From Elymus sibiricus (Eukaryota; Streptophyta; Magnoliopsida; Poales; Poaceae): 64,000 nucleotides of DNA. Positions 43,643 to 56,700 of the stretch are shown in pieces. The position numbers were made by a program, and so were the translations under genes. The stretch is from the NCBI GenBank assembly GCA_039707655.1, contig CM077672.1:456174390-456238389 (forward strand). Direction: 5' to 3'. Numbering within the stretch: the stretch's first letter is position 1; the number at the start of each line of letters is the position of its first letter. The notes under the pieces were generated by a model. The model saw only the letters and a program-made list of their open reading frames with translations. It did no database searches and was not told the origin of the DNA.

Positions 43643-44630
43643 TGCTACTTGTAGCTTGCGTTGGTATTTTCCCCGAAGAGGAAGGGATGATGCAGCACAG
43701 TAGAGGTAAGTATTTCCCTCAGTTATGAAACCAAGGTTATCAATCCAGTAGGAGAATCAGGCAACACCTCGTTAGCAGTACCTGCACACAAACAACAAAT
43801 CCTTGCACCCAACGCAAACGAGGGGTTGTCAATCCCTCGGCGGTCAATTGCAAGATTAAATTATATGATGATAGATAGATAGATTAAACAAAATACAAAA
43901 TAAAATAAATAAGATAAAATTGCAGCAAGTATTTTCAGGGTTTTAGTAAATGATAAAGGTAGACCCGGGGGCCATAGTTTTCACTAGAGGCTTCTCTCAA
44001 GAAAATAGCATACGGTGGGTAGACAAATTACTGTTGGGCAATTGATAGAAAAGCAGATAATCATGACGATATCCAAGGCAATGATCATGTATATAGGCAT
44101 CACGTCCGACACAAGTAGACCGACTCCTGCCTGCATCTACTACTATTACTCCACACATCGACCGCTATCCAGCATGCATCTAGTATATTAAGTCCATAAA
44201 GAACGGAGTAACGCCTTAAGCAAGATGACATGATGTAGACAAAGTAAACTCACGCATGAATAAACCCCATCTTTTTACCCTTAATAGCAACGATACATAC
44301 ATGTCATGTCCCTTTCTGTCACTGGGATTGAGCACCGCAAGATCGAACCCATTACAAAGCACCTCTTCCCATGGCAAGATAAATCAATCTAGTTGGCCAA
44401 ACCAAATCAATAGATCGGAGAAGAAATACGAAGCTATAATAATCATGCATAAAAGAGATCAGAGAAGACTCAAATAATATTCATGGATAATCTGATCATA
44501 AACTCACAATTCATCAGACACCAACAAACACATCGCAAAAAGTGATTACATCAGATAGAACTCCAAGAACATCGAGGAGAACATTGTATTGAAGATCAAA
44601 AAGAGAGAAGAAGCCATCTAGCTACTAACT
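43643..44630 (-). repeat. Solo LTR G, first part (same family as A/F)
   Basis: A reverse LTR of 1563 bp in total, split by element E (rest at 57939-58513). Target repeats are GCGTG (43638-43642) and GCGTA (58514-58518), one mismatch. It contains GATA-type short repeats at about 43871. Confidence 0.88.
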
Positions 44631-47600
44631 TGTGATGCCCCCGACTTAATCGTGCACTAATCATACATGCAAATGCGCACAATCAAGCACAGGGACTCAC
44701 GGGAAGATATCACAACACAACTCTAGACACAAAATTAAAATAATACAAGCTTTATATTACAAGCCAGGGGCCTCGAGGGCTCGAATACATAAGCTCGAGA
44801 ACAAGCGTTAGCGGAAGCAACAGAAAAGTATCTGAATACAGACCCAAAGGTTAAACAAGCCTGCCTTAAGCAGGCTGAGCAAAACAACGACATCTGATCG
44901 AAAAGGCGCAGGCCTCCTACCTGGGAGCCTTCTAAACTACTCCTGGTCGTCGGTCTTCACGTAGTAGTAGGCTCCACCGTGGTAGTAGTAGTCGGCGGGA
45001 TCAGTTGTCTTCGGGACTCCGTCATCTGATCACAGCAAATGGGTATGGGGAAAAATAGGTAGCAAAGCAACCATGAGTAGACATCCAAAGTACTCGCAAG
45101 ACTTACATCAGAACTATTCTATTTATGCATCGGTAACAAATGAAGGGGCTATATTTGTGGACTAGACTGCAGAAATGCCAGAATAGAGGGGAAGGCCTAG
45201 CCTATCGAAGACTAGCATCTTCAGCGTCTTGCAGCATTAGAAGAGAGCAGGTTAGCAGTATATAATAAAGCAACAAGCATGTAGTAGCAAAGCCCAGAGA
45301 TCCTTCCTCGACTCCCTGCGAGAAAGCGAACCCGGAGCTTTCAGTTAAAATAACATGTATCCAGTTCAAGTTGGAGTAGATCGGGATACAACACTGAGCG
45401 TCCTGTTACCGTGGACACGGCTATTCGAATCGATAAACTTCCCTGCAGTGGTGCACTACTGTTACCCAACACGCTCGATTAACTCTGGCTGGACACACTT
45501 TTCTCGGTCATGCCCGGCCTCGGCTGGTCGACACGTCGTAGTCCTACCTAGGCTCCGCAGAGAGGTCCCCGCCGGTCTACATCCAAAGTGCTCAGGGGTC
45601 TTGGGCCCATCGCCCTTTGCACTCCGGGTCGTTGCGAGCAGGGCGATCGAGACACCACCTCTGAGGTTCCGACCCTGCCGTGCCGCAATGCTGAACTGGA
45701 CGTCTGACAGAACTTTCGGCTGATACATACGGCGCCGAGGGCCCCATTAAACCATTATCCCGTGTGGTGGTAGTGCGTATATGCCAGTGGCCAACTCAGA
45801 TCAATACCCAAATCCGTTAGTGCTTTATTAATTTTAGTGATGGCTGTCGGGACAAGTCCGAAGCTACCACCACAACCTGGGTGGTACCGCTAAATAGCCA
45901 GCCGCCACAGTAACTCTCGCAGGTGCTCTCCGGGCCCGCCCGACTTTCATGTGTAACTCTCGCGGGTACCCCTCGGGGTTGACCCGTCTTCAACAAGGGA
46001 TTGAAATAAATGTAGGGTAACCGTGTGTCCATACATCAAGGGGGAAATCCGAAGAATCACCCTCGATGGATTCCCACTCGATGTATCCGTCAAGGTGAAC
46101 CTGGAGGAATCACCCTCGATGGGTCCACACTTGAGGGGCTGCCTGACAGAGGCATCATCGGAGGTGGTGAAAGAGGAATCACCCTCGGTAACCCACAACC
46201 AACTAGCTACGCTACAGAGGTCTCATCAGGAGTGAGGTAGGAGGTATCACCCTCAGCACTCGATGGTAACTCTGCAGAGTCGTACAACTAAGGGGGTGTG
46301 CGGTGTTGTGTAGGTCTCTACACATCGATCAGGCTGATCGAGTCATCGGTAGTAAAGCATGGCAACAAGGACAAGGGTGTGGGGCCATTGATGTATCACT
46401 AACCAGCCTATACTAAGCAGTTAGGCCAACAGATAAAGTAGCAACAGCAGGTTACAAAATTAGGCTATGCATTACAATAGGAGCAATCAATTGTAGTAGC
46501 AAAATCTAATGCAAGCACGGGGGAGAAGGAATGGGCGATGTAGGAATGATCAAGGGGGTTTTGCTTGCCTGGTTGCTCTGTAGGTGAAAAGGAATCTTCA
46601 ACGGTGTAGTCGATCCCCGGTTCGGCAGCGGTCTCGGAGTCTACCGGAGAAGAAGAGGGGGAAGAAACAGATAAATACAAGCATACAAATACAAACACTA
46701 TGCACGACATGCCTAAATGATATGCAGGGGTGATATACTGCATCTCTGGATATTTTAGATGTTTTAGAAATTTATTTGGAATTATTTATTTGAGGTCATG
46801 CACTATTCATCTATCGGAAACGAGTAAAAAGTTCCATGTTCATCTACTTAGAGGGTTCCAACATGAGTGCAGATGACATATTCGGATTCGTTGGATTTTT
46901 CTGATCATTTTTCATATATAAATTATTTTCATCCGAGTTACGGTTTATTTTATATGAATTTTCAAAGTTCTAATCATTTTCTGGAATTTAAAGTTAAATT
47001 CGAAATTAAAATAGGAAAATGCTAAATGCACCCAGCACAGTGTACACAGTGGCTGACAGGTGGGGCCAGTTGACTAAGTCAACAACCCAGTCAGCACCCA
47101 ATCAGCAGAGGCTGACATGTGGGTCCCAGTGCTGAGTCAGCAGAGCACAGTCAGCAGATCTTATCTAGATGAACAGTACACGTGACCCCACATGTCAGTT
47201 TATTAATTAAATAAATCATTTTTATTAGACCTAATTAAACTACGTGGGGCCCGGCTGTCAGTGGCATATTAGGTTAGTTTAATTTTAATCCTAATTGCTA
47301 CAGTGTTAGGGCCCGCATGTCAGTGGCTATTAGCGTGGCAGTTAACCGCTAATGACCTTACAGGCGGAGCCCACCGACGTTTAAACGCCGGCGCTGCTCC
47401 GACGAGCACCAGACACGGCGGCGACGCGCGGAAATGGCGCACAGGGGCCCATTTGGCCCGGGGTTTGGTCCTACGGGACGGGCGCGACGCGCCGCGTCCG
47501 ATGGTGGCCGTGGATGGCACGGGGGTGGCCGGAGTCGACCGCTACGATGACGGCAGGCGGCGGCCAGAGCACGGGGAGGGCGTAGGCGAGGCTGTTGTGC

Positions 47601-48726
47601 TCCAACGGCCTGCCCAAGGGGCGCTTCGGCCTCCTGGGAGTCCTAGGAGCACGACTGCGTGCTCGGCCGTGGCGCTAGCAAGCTAAAACGGCGATGGCGA
47701 CGAGTCACGGCGGCGGAAGCTCACGGCTATGGCGGCGGCAAGGTGGGGCTCGAGCGCGAGGAAGAAAGAGAGGGGATCCAACGAGGAGCTCACCGAGGGG
47801 GCTCAAGAAGGCCCGGCGAGAGCACGGGAGCAGCAGAGGAACGGATCGACGACAACGAACGGCGACGACCGAGGTTGGGGAAGAGCTCGGTCCGCTCGCT
47901 GTAGTGGCGCAGAGCTCGGGCGGTGGCACGCAGGCGACGTAGGGGAGGCAGGCGGAGCTCCTGGACACCACGGCAGGTCGTGTGGTGGCCGGTGGCTGCG
48001 ACGGCGAGGCAGCGCGGCGACGGCAGCGTTCGGGAAGGAGCTCCAGATCGAGAAGAAGAGCGGGGAGAGGGAAATGGGGGCTAGGGTTCGCTCCAGGGGG
48101 GCGAGGGAGGCCTTATCCACGTGGGGAGACGACGGGATGACCGGCGCGTGGCCATCGGCGGCTTGGGCGCGCGCGGCGCCGACACGCCAGGAGAGAGAGT
48201 GCGAGGAGGGAGACGACCAGCGCTGGGCTGGGCCGTCGGCGCTGTAGCACTTAGGCCCAGCCGCACAGTAGTGTTAGGCCTTTTTCTAATTTCCTTTTCT
48301 GTTTTATTTTTCCAGTAGCTACTTTGCCATTTTTTTCTAAATGACTTTTGTAAAATGTAGCACTTGTCTCAATAAATGACATGCAATATTTCCCACTGCC
48401 ACAAAAAGTTTGGGAATTATTTGAGTTCATTTGAATTTTGCTTAATTAGAAATGATTTAAATAGGCTATTTTGAGGTACTGTTTTTGGATGTTAGGGTCA
48501 AATTTGGAATTCAATTGATATTGGTTTTAGTTTTATAATTGCTTTGGGAATTTTTGCAATATTATGAACATTTTTGTTTTGCTGTTTGAAGAAATAATTA
48601 TTTGACTTGATATTTGAATTTGAATTTGAATTGTGTTTCAACCAAAGTGGCAATTAGCAAGGTTAACATGATAACATGGCAACTTAATTAGGGAGTAACA
48701 GTACTTCATTACATGGGGGTGTTACA
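44631..48726 (-). repeat. Element E, 3' LTR (4096 bp)
   Basis: On the minus strand it starts TGTAACACCCCCATGTAATG (48726) and ends ..GGGGGCATCACA (44631). The GC-rich part at 47300-48250 gives long overlapping frames on both strands that are not genes. A GAATCACCCTCGATGG-type repeat occurs four times at 46054-46260. Confidence 0.93.
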
Positions 48727-48760
48727 ACTTTCCTCCTCTAAAAGAAATTCTCGTCCCGAG
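48727..48760 (-). other. Element E pre-PPT motif and polypurine tract
   Basis: On the minus strand CTCGGGACGAG (48760-48750) is followed by TTTTAGAGGAGGAAAGT, which adjoins the 3' LTR at 48726. Confidence 0.8.
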
Positions 48761-48762
48761 AA

Positions 48763-51700
48763 TTAAGAGGTGGAAGGGAAAAGGTCTGGGTATTCATCAC
48801 GAAGACGATCCTCTCGTTCCCAAGTGGCTTCATTTTCTGAATGATTCGACCACTAAACTTTAAGAACTTGATTGCCTTCTAACGGGTTCGACGTTCAGCT
48901 TGATCAAGAATACGGATCAGATGCTCCTTATAAGACAGGTCATCCTGCAATTCAAGCACTTCATGATCCACTGCTCGGATCGGATCCTTGAAGCAGCGGC
49001 GGAGTTGTGACACATGGAAAACATCGTGAACCTGAGAAAGGTTCGGCTACAGTTCCAACTGATATGCCACTTCTCCACGTCTTGCGCGGATGCGGAAGGG
49101 GCCAATGTAGCGAGGAGCTAGCTTGTCCTTGATTCCAAAACGGTGGGTGCCCTTCATCGGAGTAACACGAAGATAAGCCTGTTCGCCGGGTTGATAGACC
49201 ATTACCTTGTGTTTACGGTCATAATTGCTCTTCTGACGAGATTGAGCAGTCTTTAGATGTTCACGAACAATACGAACTTGCTCTTCAGCGTGTTGGATAA
49301 TGTCCGGACCGAAGAATGGCCGTTCCCTAGTTTCTGACCAATTCAGAGGAGTTCGGCACTTACGTCCAAAAAGAACTTCAAATGGTGCCATCCTCAGACT
49401 AGCTTGATAGCTATTGTTGTAAGAGAATTCAGCATACGGGAGAGATTCCTCCCATTTCTTGCCAAAGGAGATGACACATGCGCGGAGCATATGTTTAAGC
49501 ACTTGGTTGACTCGTTCGACTTGACCCTGCGAACTGGGGGTGAAAAGCAGTGCTAAAGGACAGATAAGTTCCCATAGCTTCTTGGAAACTTTCCCAGAAC
49601 CTTGAGGTAAAGAGGCTGCCACGGTCTGAACTGATCTCCAGCGAAACACCGTGGAGTGACACAATTCTGGAAACATACAAGTCTGCTAACTGACTAGAAG
49701 TGATTGTCTCCTTGACTGGAAGGAAATGAGCAACCTTGGAGAATCAGTCAATGACGACAAAAATAGCATCATGACCCTTCTGTGATCTGGGAAATCCAGT
49801 AATGAAATCCATTTCAACTTTGTCCCATTTCCATTCGGGAATAGCAAGTGGTTGCAGAGTTCCGGCAGGTCTTTGATGTTCTGCTTTGATGCGACGACAA
49901 ATGTCACACTCCGCAACATAACGAGCAATGTCTCGCTTCATATCAGGCCACCAGTATCGCTGACGGATGTCTTGGTACATCTTAGTACTACCAGGATGAA
50001 TAGACAAAGGTGTGTCATGTGCTTCTTACATAACATCCGAGCGCGAGTCCAGATTGTGCTTTCTGGGGACCACTAGGCGGCCTCTGAAGAACAAGGCACC
50101 ATCATCATCAACAGTGAAGAACGATGAATTTCCTTTGGAGAGATAGCTCTTGATCTTCTTGACTTCGGAATCATACTTCTGCCTTGTCTTGATGTTGTGC
50201 TCGAGATCTGGTTCAACAACCAAGGTATTTAGATATCCTTGAGGAATTATCTCGATGTTTAGCTTTCGAAGCTCTTCATACAGGAGTGGCTGCTGCAGCT
50301 GAACCTCAAGTTCACCACAGTAGGATTTACGACTCAAGGCATCAGCCATTACATTAGCCTTGCCAGGAGTATGAGAAATACCCAAGTCATAGTCCGTAAT
50401 GGCCTCCATCCATCTTTGCTGATGGAGGTTCAGAGATGGCTGAGTGAACAAGTACTTCAGACTTTGATGATCCGTGTAGAACTCGCAACGATTACCCAGT
50501 AGGTAATGGTGCCATAACTTCAATGCATAAATAACTACTGCCAGTTCAAGATCATGCGTTGGATAGTTCTCTTCATGAGGACGCAACTGTCGAGAGCCAT
50601 AAGCAATCACCTTGCGCTCTTGCATTAGGACACAGCCTAATCCTTGACGGTATGTGTCGCAATAAATCACGAGGTCCTTGCGAGAATCTAGAGGAGCAAG
50701 CACTGGGGTAGATGTCAGCTTGTCTTTGAGTGTCTGAAAACTTTCTTGACATTTGTCTGTCCACTCAAACTTGACGCCCTTGTGAAGCAAATCAGTCAAA
50801 GGCTTGGCAATTTTGGAGAAGTTCTCAACAAAATGGCGGCAATAGTTGGCGAGTCCGAGAAAACTTCTGACTTGCTTGACATTCTTCGGAGAAGTCCATT
50901 CAAGAATAGCCTGAACTCATTCCGGGTTAACAGCAATGCCATCTTTGGAAATCACGTGGCCAAGATATGTCACTTCAGATAACCAGAACTCGCACTTGGA
51001 ATACTTGGCATACAGTTGATGTTCACGCAGCTTCTCCAGTACAAGCCGAAGATGTTTGGCATGTTCTTCTTCATTCTTCGAATATACAAGGATATCATCA
51101 AGATAAACCACGACGAACTTGTCGAGGTAATCCATGAAGATGTAGTTCATCAACCGGGAGAAGGTTGCTGGAGCGTTGGTTAAGCCGAAGGACATGACAG
51201 TGTACTCGTAAGAACCATAGCGAGTAACGAAGGCTGTCTTCGGGATATCCTCTTTGCGAACTCGGATCTGGTGGTATCCCAATCTCAAATCAAGTTTAGA
51301 GAATACTGAGGAACCAGCGAGTTGATCATACAGATCGTTGATTCTGGGAAGCGGATATTTGTTTTGAATTGTTGCTTGGTTGATAGGTCGATAATCTTGA
51401 ACCAACCGATTCGTTCCATCCTTCTTCTTAACAAAGAGAGAAGGTGCTCCCCAAGCAGAAGAACTGGGGCGAATAAAACCCTTACGAAGTGACTTGTCAA
51501 TTTCCTCCTTAAGTTCAAGGAGTTCATGAGCCGGCATCTTGTATGGACTCTTGCCAATAGGAGTAGTGCCTGGTTTCAGGTCGATAACAAACTCGACAGC
51601 CCTAGCAGGGGTTACTCCTGGAAGTTCTTCTGGGAAGACATCTTGAAAATCATGAACGACTGGAACGTTCTCTATTCCTTCAAGAGGTGAAGCATTCAAG

Positions 51701-53169
51701 GCATTCAGTGCATAAATATGGCTCTCGGCATCCTGGATTATTTGGGCTGAGTAGTTGATCACCTGGCCAGAAGGGTGTGTGAGCTGGACTATCTTAGCGG
51801 CACAGTCGATCATAGCTTTATATGCTGTCAACCATTCCATACCAAGAATGATGTCAATGTTGGAAGGTCCGAGCACAAAGAGAGAAGCCGGGAAAAGTAG
51901 GCCTCCAATCTCGATTTGATTGTGAGGGCTTACCATTGTGGTTTGCCACTTGGCTCCCGGAGATCGAACCGCTAAGGGGGTGGGTAATTTTTCCATGCCT
52001 AGCCCATGTAACTGTGCAAATTGTTGGGACACAAAGGCATGAGATGCTCCTGAATCAAAGAGAACAGCAGCTAGCACTGAATTAACGAGAAGAGTACCCA
52101 TCACAATTTTTGGGGCCTCCCGAGCTTCTTCAATTTTGACATGGGTGACTTGGCCACAACCGGTTGCAAACGGCCTGGCATTATCGTTTCGGGATTGATG
52201 TCTTCGATGACACTTCCTACGACCAACAGGAGGATGTGGTGCATTCTGAGGCTGACCCTGGCGACAGTTGACAGCCAGGTGCCCTGACTGTCCACACTTG
52301 CGGCATAAACCTTCATTATGGGGAGGAGCCATAGCATTAGGGTTTCCACCCTGAACCGTTAGCTGTCTCGGCGGCGGAGGCAGACGAGGTGCAACATATG
52401 ACGGTGTGGGTGCAGGGGAAGGTCGGTGATGAACATTGTCCGGAATACGGACTTGACGTTTCTGAGCAGGCTGACTCGAAGATGGGCCAACATCTCGAGT
52501 GCGCTTAAGCGACTCCTGGTACTCAGTCAGACCAGTTTCAGTTCGGAAAACTTGGCTGACAAGCGTCACAAAGTCTACGCAATCATGGGCAACACGTGCG
52601 AGCTTTATATTAGGTCGCAGTCCTTCACGGAATTTCTCCTGCTTGCGCGCGTCAGTGCAGACGTCATCCTCAGCATAGCGGGATAAATCAAGGAATTTCC
52701 TCTGATATTCATCCACAGTCATTTTGCCCTGTGTGAGTTAGCGGAACTGCTTCTTCTTCTGATCCATCAGACCTTGTGGAATGTGCCGTGCACGGAAAAT
52801 TGACTGAAATTCTATCCATGTGGTGACTGTTTCAGCAGACAACATACGCCTGTGGCTTTCCCACCATTGAGCAGCTGGGCCCCTCTGATGATACGTCGCA
52901 AAAGTGACGTAACTGTCAGGAGCAACATTTGCCGACTCCATCTGAAAGGCGATGTCACGGAGCCAATCATCAGCATCCATAGGATCGGATGAGTTACGAA
53001 ATGTGGACGGGTTGAGGCGCACGAAATCTTGCAGTGAGATCGGGCCAGGCTCCTGACGAGCCTCATTGCGTTCGAAACGATTTACCAGACTCTCGTTGAG
53101 CTGTCGGTTCAGTTCAAACTGCTGCATCATTGCGGCAATATAGGGTGGAGGTGGAGGATCGTCAGCCAT
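48763..53169 (-). pseudogene. Tekay gag-pol with chromodomain (element E)
   Basis: Gag starts at the ATG 53167-53169 (MADDPPPPPYIAAMMQQFEL). Retrotrans-gag blocks are followed by a zinc knuckle [14 protein letters not shown] (52305-52264). The protease DSGASHAF begins at 52056. The RT has YLDDILVYS (YLDD at 51105-51094), and RNase H has [14 protein letters not shown] and [11 protein letters not shown]. Integrase shows SIHPGSTKMYQDIRQRYWWP with CDICRR, DFITGFP and SDRGSLFTSRFW, then GPFRI. The C-terminal chromodomain part WSNHSENEATWEREDRL is at about 48840-48790. Disabling changes: stops at 52738-52740, 50917-50919, 50026-50028, 49744-49746 and 49047-49049, a frameshift near 49525 and further breaks in the chromodomain. 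At least one stop (49744, in VID*FSKVAHF) fits CGA to TGA, the usual result of methyl-C decay. It cannot be active itself. Confidence 0.95.
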
Positions 53170-53782
53170 CCTGCTACAACAACAGCGGTAGTTTAGCAAG
53201 AACAACTGCATGTGTATGGAGTCTTTCACAATGTAACATGAGCAATGAACAAGAAGTGCATTAGATATATATTAGTAGTCATTAAAGACATACAGATCCA
53301 TGCACAGTGTTGGATACAAACGGATAGCACGAGTTCGGAAGCACCCGCAACTAGACAAACTAGGCGGCACGCAGGCATGCGGTGGAGAGATACAATAACG
53401 AGACATAGCAAAGGCTACATCAACGCTGGAGAAAACTAGTGCAGCGAGGAATCTGCAGGTGACAACGCAGGGTGCCCTCGACAAAAGGATCCTGCGGTCC
53501 GTGAACACTGTGAAGCAGAACCTGGCCCACAATTCAAAGAAGGGTTGATTCAAATCTCTGGATGGATGTGATCACGAGAACCTAGAGTTAGAGTTAGCAA
53601 AATATTTAACCCGAATAGAAGAGAGATCAGAGTCCCAGAGTAAGGAAGAGGAATAAAACATCCTAATCCCATCCGTTGGCGACGTGGGCCCGTAAGCCAC
53701 ACAGCCATGTTAGTAAAACAGTTTTGGAGACTAGACTCAACTTCAGCCAAGGAGTTGGAAAGGGGCTTCCTACAGGCAGTCG
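53170..53782 (-). other. Element E leader between primer site and gag
   Basis: No coding sequence is supported. It is the untranslated leader expected between the primer site and gag; it may contain the packaging signal. Confidence 0.6.
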
Positions 53783-53794
53783 GCTCTGATACCA
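53783..53794 (-). other. Element E primer-binding site (tRNA-iMet)
   Basis: The minus strand reads TGGTATCAGAGC three nt past the end of the 5' LTR, identical to the element B site. Confidence 0.93.
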
Positions 53795-53797
53795 ACT

Positions 53798-56700
53798 TGT
53801 GACGCCCCTGACTTAATCATGCACTAATCAAACACGCAAATGCGCACGATGAAGCACAGGGACTCACGGGAAGATATCACAACACAACTCTAGACACAAA
53901 ATTAAAATAATACAAGCTTTATATTACAAGCCAGGGGCCTCGAGGGCTCAAATACATAAGCTTGAGAACAAGCGTTAGCGGAAGCAACACAAAAGTATCT
54001 GAATACAGACCCAAAGGTTAAACAAGCCTGCCTTAAGAAGGCTGAGCAAAACAACGACATCTGATCGAAAAGGCGCAGGCCTCCTGCCTGGGAGCCTTCT
54101 AAACTACTCCTGGTCGTCGGTCTTCACGTAGTAGTAGGCTCCACCGTGGTAGTAGTAGTCGGCGGGATCAGCTGTCTTCGGGACTCCGTCATCTGATCGC
54201 AGCAAACGGGTATAGGGAAAAAGAGGTAGCAAAGCAACCGTGAGTACTCATCCAAAGTACTCGCAAGACTTACATCAGAACTATTCTATTTATGCATCGG
54301 TATCAAATGAAGGGGCTATATCTGTGGACTAGACTGCAGAAATGCCAGAATAGAGGGGAAGGCCTAGACTATCGAAGACTAGCATCTTCAGCGTCTTGCA
54401 GCATTAGAAGAGAGCAGGTTAGTAGTATATATTAAAGCAACAAGCATGTAGTAGCAAAGCCCAGAGATCCTTCCTCGACTCCCTGCGAGAAAGTGAACCC
54501 GGAGCTTTCAGTTAAAATAACATGTATCCAGTTCAAGTTGGAGTAGATCGGGATACAACACTGAGCGTCCTGTTACCTTGGACACGGCTATTCAAATAGA
54601 TAAACTTCCCTGCAGGGGTGCACTACTGTTACCCAACACGCTCGATTAACTCTGGCCGGACACACTTTTCTCGGTCATGCCCGGCCTCGGCTGATCGACA
54701 TGACGTAGTCCTACCTAGGCTCCGCAGAGAGGTCCCCGCCGGTCTACATCCTAAGTGCTCAGGGGTCTTGGGCCCATCGCCCTTTGCACTCCGGGTCATT
54801 GCGAGCAGGGCGATCCAGGCACCACCTCTGGGGTGCCGACCCGGCCGTGCCGCAATGCTGAACTGGACGTCTGACAGAGCTTTTGGCTGATACCTACGGT
54901 GCCGAGGGCCCCATTAAACCATTATCCCGCGTGGTGGTAGTGCGTATAGGCCAGTGGCTAACTCAGATCAATACCCAAATCCGTTAGTGCTTTATTAATT
55001 TTAGTGGCGGCTGTCGGGACAAGTCCGGAGCTACCACCATAACCTGGGTGGTACCGCTAAACAGCCAGCCGCCACAGTAACTCTCGCGGTTGCTCTCCGG
55101 GCCCGCCCGACTTTCATGTATAACTCTCGCGGGTACCCCTCGGGGTCGACCCGTCTTTAACAAGGGACTGAAATAAATGTAGGGTAACCGTGTGTCCATA
55201 CATCAAGGGGGAAATCCGAAGAATCACCCTCGATGGATGCCCACTCGATGTATCCGTCAAGGTGAACCTGGAGGAATCACCCTCGATGGGTCCACACTTG
55301 AGGGGCTGCACGACAGAGGCATCATCGGAGGTGGTGAAAGAGGAATCACCGTCGGTAACCCACAACCGACTAGCTACGCTATAGAGGTATCATCAGGTGT
55401 GAGGTAGGAGGTATCACCCTCGGCACTCGATGGTAACTCTGCAGAGTCGTACAACTAAGGGGATGTGCGGTGCTGTGTAGGTCTCTGCACATCGATCACG
55501 CTGATCGAGTCATCGGTAGTAAAGCATGGCAACAAGGACAAGGGTGTACGTGGGGCCATTGATGGATCACTAACCAGCCTATACTAAGCAGTTAGGCCAA
55601 CAGATAAAGTAGCAACAGCAGGTTACAAAATCAGGCTATGCATCAGAATAGGAGCAATCAATTGTAGTAGCAAAATCTAATGCAAGCACGTGGTTAGAAG
55701 GAATGGGCGATATAGGAATGATCAAGGGGGTTTTGCTTGCCTGGTTGCTCTGCTGGTGAAAAGGAATCTTCAACGGTGTAGTCGATCCCCAGTTCGGCAG
55801 CGGTCTCGGAGTCTACCGGAGAAGAAGAGGGGGAAGAAACAGATAAATACAAGCATACAAATACAAACACTATGCACGACATGCCTAAATGATATGCAGG
55901 GGTGATATACTGCATCTCTGGATATTTTAGATGTTTTAGGAATTTATTTGGAATTATTTATTTGAGGTCATGCACTATTCATCTATCGGAAACGGGCAAA
56001 AAGTTCCATGTTCATCTACTTAGAGGGTTCCAACATGAGTGCAGATGACATATTCGGATTCGTTGGATTTTTCTGATCATTTTTCATATATAAATTATTT
56101 TCATCCGAGTTACGGTTTATTGTATATGATTTTTCAAAGTTTTAATCATTTTCTGAAATTTCTGGAATTTAAAGTTAAATTCGAAATTAAAATAGGAAAA
56201 TGCTAAATGCACCCAGCACAGCGTACACAGAAGTGTACACAGTGGCTGACAGGTGGGGCCAGTTGACTAAGTCAACTGCCCAGTCTGCACCCAGTCAGCA
56301 GAGGCTGACATGTGGGTCCCAGTGCTGAGTCAGCAGAGCATAGTTAGTAGATCTTATCCAGATGAACAGTACACATGGGCCCCACATGTCAGTTTATTAA
56401 TTAACTAAATCATTTTTATTAGACCTAATTAAATTACGTGTGGCCCGGCTGTCAGTGGCATATTAGGTTAGTTTAATTTTAATCCTAATTGCTACAATGT
56501 TAGGGCCCGCATGACAGTGGCTATTAGCGCGGCAGTTAACCGCTAATGACCTTACAGGCAGGGGCCCCCGATGTTTAAACGCCGGCGCGCGCACCGGCAC
56601 TGCTCCGGCGAGCACCAGACGCGGCGGCGACGCGCGGAAATGGCGCACAGGGTCCCATTTGGCCCGGGGTTTGGTCCTACGGGACGGGCGCGACACGCCG

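Noticed and set aside
46990..48320. Many open frames of 60-170 codons on both strands
   Set aside because: They lie in the GC-rich part of the Tekay LTR, overlap each other on both strands, and recur in the other LTR (56460-57475).
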